64,000 nt of DNA from the NCBI RefSeq assembly GCF_018860825.1, contig NZ_JAHKPZ010000030.1:289-64288 (forward strand). Reading direction: 5' to 3'. Every line of letters begins with the position of its first letter. Position 1 is the stretch's first letter. The position numbers were made by a program, and so were the translations under genes. A model generated the notes under the pieces. That model was not told the origin of the DNA and did not search any database. It saw only the letters and a program-made list of their open reading frames with translations. This DNA comes from Lacinutrix sp. C3R15. GTDB lineage: Bacteria; Bacteroidota; Bacteroidia; Flavobacteriales; Flavobacteriaceae. Positions 11,786 to 21,007 of the stretch are shown here, piece by piece.

Positions 11786-11823
11786 CAGTATTTAGTTTGT
11801 TATATAATACAAACTAAATACTG
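11786..11823 (-). promoter_or_regulatory. 15-bp stem-loop in the rpoB-rpoC spacer
   Basis: Arms CAGTATTTAGTTTGT (11786-11800) and its exact complement (11809-11823) enclose an 8-nt AT loop. The stem lies between the rpoB stop and rpoC ATG and has no T-run, so it is more likely an RNA processing or stability element than a terminator. A CAGTCT direct repeat abuts it at 11774-11785. Confidence 0.5.
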
Positions 11824-11842
11824 CGACTGCATACTATTTTTA

Positions 11843-14800
11843 TTATTCCTCTAATCTAATGTCTAATCCTAAACCTTTTAATTCATGCATTAATACATTG
11901 AATGACTCAGGTAGTCCTGGATCTGGCATTGGTTCACCTTTTACGATTGCTTCGTAAGTTTTAGCTCTACCAATTACATCATCAGATTTAACTGTCAATA
12001 TTTCTCGTAATGTAGCTGATGCTCCATATGCTTCAAGAGCCCAAACTTCCATTTCTCCAAAACGTTGACCACCAAATTGAGCTTTACCACCAAGAGGTTG
12101 TTGTGTAATAAGAGAGTATGGTCCTATAGAACGAGCGTGCATTTTATCATCAACCATATGTCCTAATTTCAACATATAAATTACTCCTACTGTTGCTGGT
12201 TGATCAAAACGATCTCCTGTACCACCATCATATAAATATGTATGTCCAAATCTTGGAATTCCTGCTTCATCAGTAAATCCGTTAATTTGCTCTAGGGTAG
12301 CACCATCAAAAATAGGCGTAGCATATGTACGATCTAATTTTTGTCCAGCCCAACCTAATACAGTTTCATAAATCTGACCAATGTTCATACGAGAAGGTAC
12401 ACCAAGTGGATTTAATACAATATCAACTGGAGTTCCATCTTCAAGAAATGGCATATCTTCTTGACGTACAATACGAGCAACAATACCTTTGTTACCATGT
12501 CGTCCTGCCATTTTATCACCAACTTTAAGTTTACGTTTTTTAGCAATATAAACTTTAGCTAATTTAATAATTCCTGCTGGTAATTCATCTCCTACAGAGA
12601 TAGTAAACTTTTCACGTCTTAAAGAACCTTGTAAATCGTTTTCTTTAATTTTATAGTTATGAATTAAGTCTGCTATTAAACTATTTGTCTTTTCATCTGT
12701 AGTCCAAGTACCTGAAGTTAAGTGCGTATAATCATCTACAGCATTTAACATTTTAAGTGTAAATTTCTTTCCTTTAGGAAGTACTTCTTCACCTAAATCA
12801 TTAAAGATACCTTGTGCTGTTTTACCATTTACAAGTGTAAATAACTTATCTACTAATACACTTTGTAAATCGCTAAACTTAGTATGATATAATGCTTCTA
12901 ATTGCGCGATATCTTCTTTATCTTGAGCACGTTTACGTTTATCTTTTATAGCTCTTGAAAATAACTTCTTATTAATTACAACACCATGTAATGAAGGTGA
13001 AGCTTTTAAAGAAGCATCTTTTACATCTCCTGCTTTATCACCAAAGATTGCACGTAATAATTTTTCTTCTGGAGTTGGATCAGATTCCCCTTTTGGTGTA
13101 ATTTTACCAATAAGGATATCACCAGGTTTTACTTCTGCACCAACACGAATCATTCCGTTTTCATCAAGATCTTTAGTTGCTTCTTCAGATACGTTAGGGA
13201 TATCATTAGTTAACTCTTCATTACCTAATTTTGTATCTCTAACTTCTAAAGAATATTCATCTATATGTATAGATGTAAAGATGTCTTCACGTACTACTTT
13301 TTCTGAGATTACAATAGCATCCTCAAAGTTATACCCTTTCCAAGGCATAAAGGCTACTTTCATATTTCTACCTAAAGCAAGCTCTCCTTTTTGTGTAGCA
13401 TATCCTTCACTTAAAACTTGTCCTTTTACAACTTTGTCTCCTTTTTTAACAATAGGTTTCAAGTTTATAGAAGTACCTTGATTCGTTTTTCTAAACTTAG
13501 TTAATGGATATCTTTTTGTATCTGAATCAAAACTTACTTTTGCTTCATCATCAGTACGATCGTATTTTATTACAATTTCTAAAGAATCTACATATTGTAC
13601 AACTCCACTTCCTTCTGCATTAATAAGTACACGAGAATCTGAAGCCACTTGACGTTCTAGACCAGTTCCTACAATAGGAGCTTGCGGACGTAATAATGGT
13701 ACAGCTTGACGCATCATGTTAGATCCCATCAAGGCTCTATTTGCATCATCATGCTCTAAGAATGGAATTAATGAAGCTGAAATGGAAGATATTTGATTAG
13801 GAGCTACATCTGTATAGTGTAACTCTTTAGGATCAATTACAGGGAAGTCACCTTCCATTCTTGCAATTACCTTATCATGTAAAATCTTTCCTGCATCATC
13901 AACTTTTACTGTTGCTTGTGCTATTAACTTATCTTCTTCTTCTTCTGCGCTTAAATAAGTTGGTTTACTATTTATGTCTACAACACCATCTGTTACTTTT
14001 CTATATGGTGTTTCAATGAATCCCATAGAATTCACTTTAGCAAATACTGAAAGAGAAGATATTAAACCAATATTTGGTCCCTCTGGTGTTTCAATAGGAC
14101 AAAGTCTTCCGTAGTGCGTATAGTGAACATCACGTACTTCAAACCCTGCTCTTTCACGAGATAAACCTCCTGGTCCTAATGCTGAAAGACGACGTTTGTG
14201 CGTAATCTCTGCAAGAGGATTGGTTTGGTCCATAAATTGTGATAACTGGTTGGTACCAAAGAAAGAATTAATTACAGACGATAAAGTCTTTGCATTAATT
14301 AAATCTATAGGTGTAAATACTTCGTTATCACGAACGTTCATACGCTCACGTATTGTACGTGCCATACGTGCTAAACCAACACCAAATTGTTGTGATAATT
14401 GCTCACCAACTGTACGTACACGACGGTTTGATAAGTGATCAATATCATCAATCTCTGCTTTAGAGTTGATAAGCTCTATTAAATATTTTATAATAGTTAT
14501 AATATCTTCTTTGGTAAGCACTTGCTTATCCATACCAATATCTAACTGTAATTTTTTGTTCATTCTATAACGACCTACTTCTCCTAAAGAGTAACGTTGG
14601 TCACTAAAGAATAATTTATCTATAATACCACGTGCAGTTTCTTCATCTGGCGGTTCTGCATTACGTAGTTGTCTATAAATATGTTCAACAGCTTCTTTTT
14701 CTGAATTTGTTGGATCTTTTTGAAGTGTATTATGAATGATAGCATAATCTCCTTGTTCTGCACTTTCTTTATGTAAAAGAATAGTTTTAACATTGGCCTC

Positions 14801-15655
14801 AAGAATTTCTTCAATATTATCTTTATCTAGAATAGTATCACGATCTAATACTATTTCATTACGCTCAATAGATACTACTTCTCCTGTATCTTCATCTACG
14901 AAATCTTCATGCCATGTATTAAGTACACGTGCAGCAAGTTTTCTTCCAAGAATTTTTTTAAGACCAGATTTTGATACTTTAACTTCTTCTGCTAAATCAA
15001 AAATTTCTAGAATATCTTTATCACGCTCAAACCCTATTGCTCTAAATAAAGTAGTTACAGGTAATTTTTTCTTTCTATCAATGTAAGCATACATTACCTG
15101 ATTAATATCTGTTGCGAACTCAATCCAAGAACCTTTAAATGGTATTACTCTTGCTGAGTATAATTTAGTACCATTTGCATGGAACGATTGCCCAAAAAAC
15201 ACACCTGGTGAACGGTGTAATTGAGAAACTACAACACGTTCTGCACCGTTAATACAGAAAGTACCAGAAGGTGTCATGTAAGGTATAGTACCTAAGTACA
15301 CATCTTGAACAATGGTCTCGAAATCCTCATGTTCAGGGTCTGTACAATATAACTTTAACCTTGCTTTTAATGGTACACTATATGTAAGTCCTCTTTCGAT
15401 ACATTCTTCAATAGAGTATCTAGGCGGATCTATGAAGTAATCTAAAAATTCTAATACAAATTGATTACGTGTGTCTGTTATTGGGAAGTTTTCTAGAAAG
15501 GTATTATATAGACCTTCGTCTCCTCTTTCTTCAGATTTTGTTTCTAACTGGAAAAAATCCTGAAAGGATTTTATTTGAATATCCATAAAATCTGGATACT
15601 CCGTTCTATTTACAATAGATGAGAAATTTAATCTTTCAGCTTTATTTGCTAACAT
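11843..15655 (-). CDS. rpoB: DNA-directed RNA polymerase subunit beta
   Basis: The product is about 1270 aa. Rif-region motifs are intact: [23 protein letters not shown], whose cluster I residues look wild type, and [20 protein letters not shown]. The catalytic-face motifs GRHGNKGIV and [27 protein letters not shown] are also present. The start is placed at ATG 15655 ([11 protein letters not shown]); a TTG one codon earlier is possible but unlikely. It follows rplL after a 124-nt spacer with an attenuator-like hairpin. Confidence 0.99.
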   Translation of the reverse strand: MLANKAERLNFSSIVNRTEYPDFMDIQIKSFQDFFQLETKSEERGDEGLYNTFLENFPITDTRNQFVLEFLDYFIDPPRYSIEECIERGLTYSVPLKARLKLYCTDPEHEDFETIVQDVYLGTIPYMTPSGTFCINGAERVVVSQLHRSPGVFFGQSFHANGTKLYSARVIPFKGSWIEFATDINQVMYAYIDRKKKLPVTTLFRAIGFERDKDILEIFDLAEEVKVSKSGLKKILGRKLAARVLNTWHEDFVDEDTGEVVSIERNEIVLDRDTILDKDNIEEILEANVKTILLHKESAEQGDYAIIHNTLQKDPTNSEKEAVEHIYRQLRNAEPPDEETARGIIDKLFFSDQRYSLGEVGRYRMNKKLQLDIGMDKQVLTKEDIITIIKYLIELINSKAEIDDIDHLSNRRVRTVGEQLSQQFGVGLARMARTIRERMNVRDNEVFTPIDLINAKTLSSVINSFFGTNQLSQFMDQTNPLAEITHKRRLSALGPGGLSRERAGFEVRDVHYTHYGRLCPIETPEGPNIGLISSLSVFAKVNSMGFIETPYRKVTDGVVDINSKPTYLSAEEEEDKLIAQATVKVDDAGKILHDKVIARMEGDFPVIDPKELHYTDVAPNQISSISASLIPFLEHDDANRALMGSNMMRQAVPLLRPQAPIVGTGLERQVASDSRVLINAEGSGVVQYVDSLEIVIKYDRTDDEAKVSFDSDTKRYPLTKFRKTNQGTSINLKPIVKKGDKVVKGQVLSEGYATQKGELALGRNMKVAFMPWKGYNFEDAIVISEKVVREDIFTSIHIDEYSLEVRDTKLGNEELTNDIPNVSEEATKDLDENGMIRVGAEVKPGDILIGKITPKGESDPTPEEKLLRAIFGDKAGDVKDASLKASPSLHGVVINKKLFSRAIKDKRKRAQDKEDIAQLEALYHTKFSDLQSVLVDKLFTLVNGKTAQGIFNDLGEEVLPKGKKFTLKMLNAVDDYTHLTSGTWTTDEKTNSLIADLIHNYKIKENDLQGSLRREKFTISVGDELPAGIIKLAKVYIAKKRKLKVGDKMAGRHGNKGIVARIVRQEDMPFLEDGTPVDIVLNPLGVPSRMNIGQIYETVLGWAGQKLDRTYATPIFDGATLEQINGFTDEAGIPRFGHTYLYDGGTGDRFDQPATVGVIYMLKLGHMVDDKMHARSIGPYSLITQQPLGGKAQFGGQRFGEMEVWALEAYGASATLREILTVKSDDVIGRAKTYEAIVKGEPMPDPGLPESFNVLMHELKGLGLDIRLEE

Positions 15656-15723
15656 CAATGGACGGAATTTTGATTAAAAAAAATATATAACGTATACGTC
15701 ATGTTTATATACGCAAAATGGTC

Positions 15724-15752
15724 TAGGTCTTAGAACGTGTGTTCTAGACCTA
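15724..15752 (-). promoter_or_regulatory. hairpin in the rplL-rpoB spacer (attenuator/processing candidate)
   Basis: TAGGTC(T)TAGAAC and GTTCTAGACCTA pair around a GTGT loop, with one bulged base. The stem sits between rplL and rpoB and is not followed by a T-run. In E. coli the same spacer carries a partial terminator and an RNase III site that set the ratio of L7/L12 to RNA polymerase; a parallel role is inferred. Confidence 0.45.
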
Positions 15753-15779
15753 AACCTTTATGTTGTTTGCTTGTTAAGC

Positions 15780-16154
15780 TTACTTAAGCTCAACCTCTGC
15801 TCCAGCTTCTTCTAATGAAGATTTTAAGCCTTCAGCTTCGTCTTTAGAAACTCCTTCTTTGATTGCACTTGGTGCATCATCAACTAATCCTTTAGCTTCT
15901 TTTAAACCTAAACCAGTTAATTCTTTAACTAATTTTACAACTGCTAATTTAGAACCACCAGCAGCTTTTAATATTACGTCGAATTCAGTTTGCTCTTCAG
16001 CAGCGTCTCCACCAGCTGCAGGACCAGCAGCAACTGCTACAGCTGCAGCAGCAGGCTCAATACCATACTCGTCTTTTAATATAGTTGCTAATTCATTAAC
16101 TTCTTTCACTGTTAAGTTAACTAATTGTTCTGCGAAATCTTTTAATTCTGCCAT
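15780..16154 (-). CDS. rplL: 50S ribosomal protein L7/L12 (bL12)
   Basis: The 124-aa product forms the ribosomal stalk that recruits translational GTPases. It has the N-terminal dimerisation helix ([16 protein letters not shown]), an Ala/Gly-rich hinge (about 35-55) and the conserved C-terminal domain ([24 protein letters not shown]). The length is typical. It follows rplJ by 63 nt and precedes rpoB. As in other bacteria it needs higher output than its neighbours. Confidence 0.99.
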   Translation of the reverse strand: MAELKDFAEQLVNLTVKEVNELATILKDEYGIEPAAAAVAVAAGPAAGGDAAEEQTEFDVILKAAGGSKLAVVKLVKELTGLGLKEAKGLVDDAPSAIKEGVSKDEAEGLKSSLEEAGAEVELK

Positions 16155-16217
16155 TTTTCTATCGTTTTAATAATTTTGTAATTTAATATATAATTGTAAA
16201 AGTGCGTACTTTTTGAA

Positions 16218-16739
16218 TTATCCCTCTTTTTGAGATAATGTTTTTAAGATACCTGAAAGTTTTCCTCCACTCGATTGAAGCGCTGAAACAACGTTTTTAG
16301 CTGGAGATTGTAATAATCCAATGATATCTCCAATTAATTCTTCTTTCGACTTGATGTCTACTAACATATCTAATTGCTCGTCACCAATGTAAATAGCTTC
16401 TTCAATAAAAGCACCTTTTAATAAAGGCTTTTCTGATTTTTTTCTAAAAGCTTTAATTACTTTAGCAGGAGCGTTTCCTGTTTCAGAATACATCACTGAT
16501 GTATTTCCTTTTAAAACTGTTGGAAGGTCACCAAATTCTCTATCTGATGCTTCCATTGCTTTTTCAAGTAATGTGTTCTTAACAACTGCCAACTGTACGT
16601 TTGCTTTAAAACAAGCACGACGTAAATTTGATGTTGCATCTGCATTTAATCCAGAAATATCTGCTAAATAGATATTTGCATTATCAGCTAATTGCGCAGT
16701 TAATTCTTTAATTACTTGTGATTTTTCTTCTCTTGTCAT
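16218..16739 (-). CDS. rplJ: 50S ribosomal protein L10 (uL10)
   Basis: The 173-aa product is the base of the stalk that binds 23S rRNA and carries the L7/L12 dimers. Motifs YLADISGLNA, LRRACFKANVQLAVVKNTLL and the C-terminal helix fit uL10. It starts 19 nt after rplA, so there is no room in the spacer for an E. coli-like L10 leader. No Shine-Dalgarno is visible. Confidence 0.98.
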   Translation of the reverse strand: MTREEKSQVIKELTAQLADNANIYLADISGLNADATSNLRRACFKANVQLAVVKNTLLEKAMEASDREFGDLPTVLKGNTSVMYSETGNAPAKVIKAFRKKSEKPLLKGAFIEEAIYIGDEQLDMLVDIKSKEELIGDIIGLLQSPAKNVVSALQSSGGKLSGILKTLSQKEG

Positions 16740-16758
16740 AATAAAAGTTTTTAACTAA

Positions 16759-17448
16759 TTAACCAATTTTAGGATCTATAGCAATACTAGGGCTCATTGT
16801 AGAAGACATAAATATGCTTTTTACATAAACACCTTTAGCTGCTGTTGGTTTAAGTTTCATTAAAGTTGTTAATAATTCATTTGCATTACCTTCAATTTTA
16901 TCAGCACTAAAAGATGCTTTTCCAATTGCAGCATGTACAATTCCAGTTTTATCTACTTTAAAGTCGATTTTACCAGCTTTAACTTCTGTCACGGCTTTTG
17001 CAATGTCCATTGTTACTGTACCTGTTTTTGGGTTAGGCATTAAACCACGAGGACCTAATACACGTCCTAAAGGACCTAATTTACCCATAACACTAGGCAT
17101 AGTAATAATTACGTCAACGTCAGTCCAACCACTCTTGATTTTATCAAGGTATTCATCTAATCCAACGTAATCTGCTCCAGCTTCTTTAGCTTCTGCTTCT
17201 TTATCTGGAGTTACTAATGCTAAAACTTTTACGTCTTTACCTGTACCATGAGGAAGAGATACAACACCTCTTACCATTTGGTTAGCTTTTCTTGGATCTA
17301 CTCCTAAGCGAACAGCTAAATCTACAGATGCGTCAAATTTTGCATTAGATATTTCTTTTATTAATGCAGATGCTTCAGTAATAGAATAAATTTTTCCTTT
17401 TTCTATTTTTGCTAAAGCCTCTTTTTTCTTTTTTGTTAATCTTGCCAT
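16759..17448 (-). CDS. rplA: 50S ribosomal protein L1 (uL1)
   Basis: The 229-aa product binds 23S rRNA at the E-site stalk and in many bacteria represses its own operon by binding its mRNA. The signature [10 protein letters not shown] and the TAKGVYVKS-type C-terminus are present. It lies 19 nt after rplK, the usual L11-L1 pairing. The sequence ends ...[12 protein letters not shown]. Confidence 0.99.
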   Translation of the reverse strand: MARLTKKKKEALAKIEKGKIYSITEASALIKEISNAKFDASVDLAVRLGVDPRKANQMVRGVVSLPHGTGKDVKVLALVTPDKEAEAKEAGADYVGLDEYLDKIKSGWTDVDVIITMPSVMGKLGPLGRVLGPRGLMPNPKTGTVTMDIAKAVTEVKAGKIDFKVDKTGIVHAAIGKASFSADKIEGNANELLTTLMKLKPTAAKGVYVKSIFMSSTMSPSIAIDPKIG

Positions 17449-17467
17449 TTTAAATTTCTTTTATAGA

Positions 17468-17905
17468 TTAATTTGGCGCGTTTCCAGTCACGGTTATACC
17501 CATTGACCTTGCGGTTCCAGCTACCATCTTCATTGCAGATTCAATTGTAAATGCATTTAAATCTACCATTTTGTCTTCTGCGATAGTTTTCACTTGATCC
17601 CAAGAAACTTTAGCTACTTTTTTTCGGTTTGGTTCTCCTGAACCCTTCTTGATTTTTGCCGCTTCTAATAATTGTACTGCAGCTGGTGGTGTTTTGATTA
17701 CAAATTCAAATGATTTGTCTTTGTAAACAGAAATTGCCACAGGTAAAACTTTACCTGGTTTATCTTGTGTTCTTGCATTAAACTGCTTACAGAACTCCAT
17801 GATATTAACTCCAGCAGCACCTAGAGCGGGTCCAACCGGTGGCGACGGATTCGCTGCACCTCCCCTTACTTGTAACTTAACTACTTTGTCTAACTCTTTT
17901 GCCAT
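17468..17905 (-). CDS. rplK: 50S ribosomal protein L11 (uL11)
   Basis: The 145-aa product binds the GTPase-associated centre of 23S rRNA together with L10. The N-terminal motif [15 protein letters not shown] and the C-terminal RNA-binding domain (GTARSMGI) are diagnostic. It begins 69 nt after nusG; a bulged hairpin at 17922-17955 sits just before the start and could be regulatory. Confidence 0.99.
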   Translation of the reverse strand: MAKELDKVVKLQVRGGAANPSPPVGPALGAAGVNIMEFCKQFNARTQDKPGKVLPVAISVYKDKSFEFVIKTPPAAVQLLEAAKIKKGSGEPNRKKVAKVSWDQVKTIAEDKMVDLNAFTIESAMKMVAGTARSMGITVTGNAPN

Positions 17906-17921
17906 TTTAAATAATTTAGTC

Positions 17922-17955
17922 GATGTTTACTTTTATTGGAAGCAAAAGAAACATC
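17922..17955 (-). other. bulged hairpin upstream of rplK
   Basis: GATGTTT(A)CTTTT pairs with AAAAGAAACATC with one bulged base, 17 nt before the rplK start codon. No T-run follows. It could be a leader element for the L11-L1 genes; I could not recognise a canonical L1-binding motif in it. Confidence 0.3.
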
Positions 17956-17974
17956 TATCTTTATGTAACAATTA

Positions 17975-18529
17975 TTATACTTTTTCTACTTGCATATAAC
18001 TTAATTCTAATGGTGTTTTTCTTCCAAAAATCTTAACCATTACTTCAAGTTTACGTTTTTCTTCATTTATTTTTTCGATACTACCATCAAAACCATTAAA
18101 TGGTCCGTCTATAACTTTAACCGTTTCACCAACTGTATAAGGTATAGCAACATTAACATCTGTATCTACTTCTAATTCATCAACCTTACCTAACATTCTA
18201 TTAACTTCAGATTGTCTTAAAGGCACAGGTTCTCCTCCTTTTGTTTCTCCTAAAAAACCTATAACATTGGTTACAGATTTTATAATATGAGGAATTTCAC
18301 CACTTAAATTAGCCTGAACCATAATGTATCCTGGAAAGTAAACTTTTTCTTTACTTATCTTTTTACCATTACGTATTTGAATCACTTTTTCTGTAGGAAC
18401 TAGTACTTGATCTACATAATCTTGTAAACCTAAACGAGCTATTTCATTCTCGATATAGGCTTTGATTTTGTTTTCTTGACCACTTACAGCTCTAACAACA
18501 TACCACTTTTTCTCAATTCCTTCAGACAT
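17975..18529 (-). CDS. nusG: transcription termination/antitermination factor NusG
   Basis: The 184-aa product couples RNA polymerase to the ribosome and modulates pausing and termination. It has the N-terminal NGN domain (KWYVVRAVSGQENKIKAYIE, VYFPGYIMVQ) and a C-terminal KOW motif (VGETVKVIDGPFNGFDGSIEKIN). It follows secE by 11 nt, the near-universal secE-nusG arrangement. Confidence 0.98.
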   Translation of the reverse strand: MSEGIEKKWYVVRAVSGQENKIKAYIENEIARLGLQDYVDQVLVPTEKVIQIRNGKKISKEKVYFPGYIMVQANLSGEIPHIIKSVTNVIGFLGETKGGEPVPLRQSEVNRMLGKVDELEVDTDVNVAIPYTVGETVKVIDGPFNGFDGSIEKINEEKRKLEVMVKIFGRKTPLELSYMQVEKV

Positions 18530-18540
18530 AAATCTTAAAA

Positions 18541-18738
18541 TTATCCGTTTATTAAATTAAAATAATACCCAATAACTTTACTAAAAACTGTATCTATTCC
18601 CCAAATTGCTAATGAGAAAATAATAGAAAACACAGCTACAAGAATAGTTAAACTTTGTGTTTCTGCCCATGTAGGCCAGCTCACATTGTTTTTCAATTCT
18701 TCAAATGATTCTTTTATATAATTTACAATTCCTGCCAT
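18541..18738 (-). CDS. secE: preprotein translocase subunit SecE
   Basis: The 65-aa single-span membrane protein stabilises SecY in the Sec translocon. The N-terminal amphipathic helix (IVNYIKESFEELKNNVSWPTW) carries the conserved VSWP motif and is followed by one hydrophobic segment (about 30-55). The frame stays open upstream through the tRNA-Trp gene, but ATG 18738 (MAGIVNYIK) is the sensible start because the earlier codons lie inside the tRNA. Confidence 0.97.
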   Translation of the reverse strand: MAGIVNYIKESFEELKNNVSWPTWAETQSLTILVAVFSIIFSLAIWGIDTVFSKVIGYYFNLING

Positions 18739-18755
18739 TATAATTTTTGTATTTG

Positions 18756-18828
18756 CACGGGTTGAGAGACTCGAACTCCCGACACCTGGTTTTGGAGACC
18801 AGTGCTCTACCAACTGAGCTAAACCCGT
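18756..18828 (-). tRNA. tRNA-Trp (CCA)
   Basis: The 73-nt cloverleaf has acceptor ACGGGTT/AACCCGT, a D-arm with AGCTCAGTTGGTAGAGC, anticodon stem CTGGT/ACCAG with loop CTCCAAA (anticodon CCA), and T-arm GGGAGTTCGAGTCTCT. CCA is not encoded. It lies between tuf and secE, a placement found in many bacteria. Confidence 0.97.
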
Positions 18829-18839
18829 AAATATAAGTC

Positions 18840-18867
18840 AAGGCGTTCCGCCAAAACGGAACACCTT
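18840..18867. other. hairpin between tuf and tRNA-Trp
   Basis: AAGGCGTTCCG pairs with CGGAACACCTT (one C-A mismatch) around CCAAAA. On the transcribed minus strand it is not followed by a T-run, so it may be a processing or partial-termination site separating abundant tuf mRNA from the secE-nusG message. Confidence 0.45.
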
Positions 18868-18891
18868 AACTTTTTATTTATAAACTATTAA

Positions 18892-20079
18892 TTAGTCTAA
18901 AATCTCAGTTACTTGACCTGCTCCAACTGTTCTTCCTCCTTCACGAATAGCGAAACGAAGACCAACATTCATTGCAATTGGTTGAATTAACTCAACAGTA
19001 ATAGTTAAGTTATCACCAGGCATAACCATTTCAACTCCATCAGGAAGCGCAATGTTTCCAGTTACATCTGTTGTACGTACGTAGAACTGTGGACGGTAGT
19101 TGTTATGAAATGGAGTGTGACGTCCACCTTCTTCTTTTTTAAGGATATAAACCTCTGCTTTAAATTTAGAGTGTGGTGTTACAGAACCTGGTTTTGTAAT
19201 TACCATACCTCTAGATATTTGAGATTTCTCAATACCTCTTAATAAGATACCAGCGTTATCTCCAGCTTCACCTCTATCTAATATTTGACGGAACATTTCG
19301 ATACCTGTAATAGTAGATGTTAATTTCTCAGCACCCATACCAATGATTTCAACAGGATCTCCTGTATTAGCGATACCAGTCTCAATACGACCAGTTGCTA
19401 CAGTACCACGACCTGTAATTGAAAATACATCTTCAATTGGCATTAAGAAGTCTTTATCTACCTCACGAGTAGGCTCTTGAATCCAAGCATCAACTTGCGC
19501 CATTAATTCTAACACAGTATCTACCCATTTTTGCTCACCATTAAGTGCTCCTAAAGCAGATCCAGATACAACAGGTCCATTATCACCATCATATTCGTAG
19601 AAGTTTAATAAATCTCTAACTTCCATGTCTACTAATTCTAAAAGCTCTTCATCGTCAACCATATCTACTTTGTTTAAGAAAACAACGATACGAGGAATTC
19701 CTACTTGACGTCCTAATAAGATGTGCTCACGAGTTTGTGGCATAGGTCCATCTGTAGCAGCTACAACTAAAATTGCACCATCCATTTGAGCAGCACCAGT
19801 AACCATGTTCTTTACATAATCGGCGTGACCTGGACAATCTACGTGTGCATAGTGACGATTTTCAGTTTGATATTCTACGTGAGAAGTATTAATTGTTATA
19901 CCTCTTTCTTTTTCTTCAGGTGCGTTATCAATTTGATCAAATGATCTTGCTTCTGAAAAACCTGCATCAGCTAATACTTTAGTAATAGCAGCAGTTAAAG
20001 TTGTTTTACCGTGATCTACGTGTCCAATAGTACCAATATTTAAGTGTGGTTTTGAACGATCGAAAGTTGCCTTTGCCAT
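18892..20079 (-). CDS. tuf: elongation factor Tu
   Basis: The 395-aa GTPase delivers aminoacyl-tRNA to the ribosome. All three domains are present: [11 protein letters not shown]-loop at 19-28, effector [19 protein letters not shown] and SALGALNG. The C-terminal end [14 protein letters not shown] is standard. It lies directly behind four tRNA genes and ahead of tRNA-Trp/secE, as in the E. coli tufB locus. It is the only tuf copy in this window. Confidence 0.99.
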   Translation of the reverse strand: MAKATFDRSKPHLNIGTIGHVDHGKTTLTAAITKVLADAGFSEARSFDQIDNAPEEKERGITINTSHVEYQTENRHYAHVDCPGHADYVKNMVTGAAQMDGAILVVAATDGPMPQTREHILLGRQVGIPRIVVFLNKVDMVDDEELLELVDMEVRDLLNFYEYDGDNGPVVSGSALGALNGEQKWVDTVLELMAQVDAWIQEPTREVDKDFLMPIEDVFSITGRGTVATGRIETGIANTGDPVEIIGMGAEKLTSTITGIEMFRQILDRGEAGDNAGILLRGIEKSQISRGMVITKPGSVTPHSKFKAEVYILKKEEGGRHTPFHNNYRPQFYVRTTDVTGNIALPDGVEMVMPGDNLTITVELIQPIAMNVGLRFAIREGGRTVGAGQVTEILD

Positions 20080-20139
20080 GTTTAATTTATTTTAATCTTA
20101 TTTATATTATTGTTCAATTATTCTTTGATTGCTTTAAAG

Positions 20140-20211
20140 AGCCAATGACGGGAATTGAACCCGTGACCTCTTCCTTACCAAGGAAACGCTCTACCCCTGA
20201 GCTACACCGGC
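20140..20211 (-). tRNA. tRNA-Thr (GGT)
   Basis: A 72-nt cloverleaf with acceptor GCCGGTG/CATTGGC (two G-T pairs), D-arm AGCTCAGGGGTAGAGC, anticodon stem TTTCC/GGAAG with loop TTGGTAA (anticodon GGT), and T-arm CGGGTTCAATTCCCG. It is the last tRNA before tuf. Confidence 0.96.
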
Positions 20212-20221
20212 TAAATATTAG

Positions 20222-20294
20222 AGCGAGAGACCGGGTTCGAACCGGCGACATTCAGCTTGGAAGGCTGACGCTCTACCAACTGAGCTACTCTCGC
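20222..20294 (-). tRNA. tRNA-Gly (TCC)
   Basis: A 73-nt cloverleaf with acceptor GCGAGAG/CTCTCGC, anticodon stem TCAGC/GCTGA with loop CTTCCAA (anticodon TCC), and T-arm CCGGTTCGAACCCGG. It lies 10 nt upstream of tRNA-Thr(GGT). Confidence 0.97.
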
Positions 20295-20363
20295 AATTAT
20301 TTAAAATTCTAAACATTTACAATTACACTTCTTAAAACCACATACTGGCTTAGTAATAAAAAG

Positions 20364-20445
20364 TGGGGAGAGCAGGATTCGAACCTGCGAAGTTAAAAAC
20401 AACAGAGTTACAGTCTGTCCTCGTTGGCCGCTTGAGTATCTCCCC
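20364..20445 (-). tRNA. tRNA-Tyr (GTA)
   Basis: An 82-nt class II tRNA with acceptor GGGGAGA/TCTCCCC, anticodon stem ACAGA/TCTGT with loop CTGTAAC (anticodon GTA), a long variable arm typical of bacterial tRNA-Tyr, and T-arm GCAGGTTCGAATCCTGC. Confidence 0.97.
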
Positions 20446-20478
20446 AATTATAAATATTTCACTCTATTAAAGAACTTG

Positions 20479-20552
20479 AGCCGATGGAGGGACTCGAACC
20501 CACGACCTGCTGATTACAAATCAGCTGCTCTAGCCAGCTGAGCTACATCGGC
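20479..20552 (-). tRNA. tRNA-Thr (TGT)
   Basis: A 74-nt cloverleaf with acceptor GCCGATG/CATCGGC, anticodon stem GCTGA/TCAGC with loop TTTGTAA (anticodon TGT), and T-arm GTGGGTTCGAGTCCCTC. It is the first gene of the tRNA-tuf transcription unit. Confidence 0.97.
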
Positions 20553-20577
20553 TTTTTTTTCATGCCACAATGGCTAT

Positions 20578-20604
20578 AAAAAAAGCCCGCTATTTCTAAC
20601 GGAC
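20578..20604 (-). terminator. GNRA-capped hairpin with T7 tract between hpf and the tRNA cluster
   Basis: On the minus strand GTCCGTTA and TAGCGGGC form an 8-bp stem (two G-U pairs in RNA) capped by GAAA and followed by seven T. It is positioned to end hpf transcripts, but it also begins at or near the predicted start site of the tRNA-tuf promoter, so an attenuator role is possible. Confidence 0.6.
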
Positions 20605-20606
20605 TG

Positions 20607-20636
20607 CAAATGTATATATTTATTTAATTATTCAAA
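20607..20636 (-). promoter_or_regulatory. predicted promoter of the tRNA-tuf-secE-nusG operon
   Basis: TTTG at 20636-20633 and TACATTTG at 20614-20607, spaced by 18 nt, match the Bacteroidota TTTG/TAnnTTTG consensus. The site lies between hpf and the first tRNA, as expected for a strong stable-RNA promoter. Confidence 0.55.
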
Positions 20637-20669
20637 ACATTTTTTAAATATTTTTTTTAATTATTTTTA

Positions 20670-20972
20670 TCAAGAGTAAGATCTTAACTTTTCTTTTCGC
20701 TTTTTTAACTGTCTTTCTAAGGAAGCAATTGCTATATCTGCTCCTTCTTCAAAAGACTTACATTGTTTTTTTACAACAAAACTATCTCCAGGAACACTTA
20801 CTCGTGCTTCAAATATTTTATTTTCTTTATCGCTTGTATTTTCAACTTTTAAATAAACATCTGATTTTATTATTTTATCATAAAAGGTATCTAACTTATC
20901 CATTCGTTTCTGAATAAAGTCTAATAATTTTTGATCTGCATTGAAGTTGACGGATTGCGTGTTTACTTTCAT
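20670..20972 (-). CDS. hpf: ribosome hibernation-promoting factor (HPF/RaiA family)
   Basis: The 100-aa short-form HPF/YfiA-fold protein binds the 30S decoding region to inactivate ribosomes in stationary phase. The pattern MKVNTQSVNFNADQKLLDFIQKR, the VYLKVE strand and the basic C-terminal helix (ASLERQLKKRKEKLRSY) fit the family. No long-form dimerisation domain is present. It lies downstream of the xer-type gene and just ahead of the tRNA-tuf promoter, a translation-related setting. Confidence 0.92.
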   Translation of the reverse strand: MKVNTQSVNFNADQKLLDFIQKRMDKLDTFYDKIIKSDVYLKVENTSDKENKIFEARVSVPGDSFVVKKQCKSFEEGADIAIASLERQLKKRKEKLRSYS

Positions 20973-21007
20973 ACTTCTAATTTATTATTGGTTAAACAAT
21001 TATGCCG

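Noticed and set aside
15859-16170. Plus-strand open frame opposite rplL
   Set aside because: Shadow of the Ala-rich rplL codons on the other strand.
17906-17955. L1-binding leader upstream of rplK
   Set aside because: A hairpin is present, but the conserved internal-loop motif of L1 sites could not be recognised, so I list only a hairpin.
18739-18813. Upstream extension of the secE frame
   Set aside because: The extra 25 codons lie inside tRNA-Trp; the family starts at ATG 18738.
20046-20312. Plus-strand open frame of 88 codons across the tRNA genes
   Set aside because: It is antisense to tuf and two tRNA genes; the apparent protein is the complement of the cloverleaf sequences.
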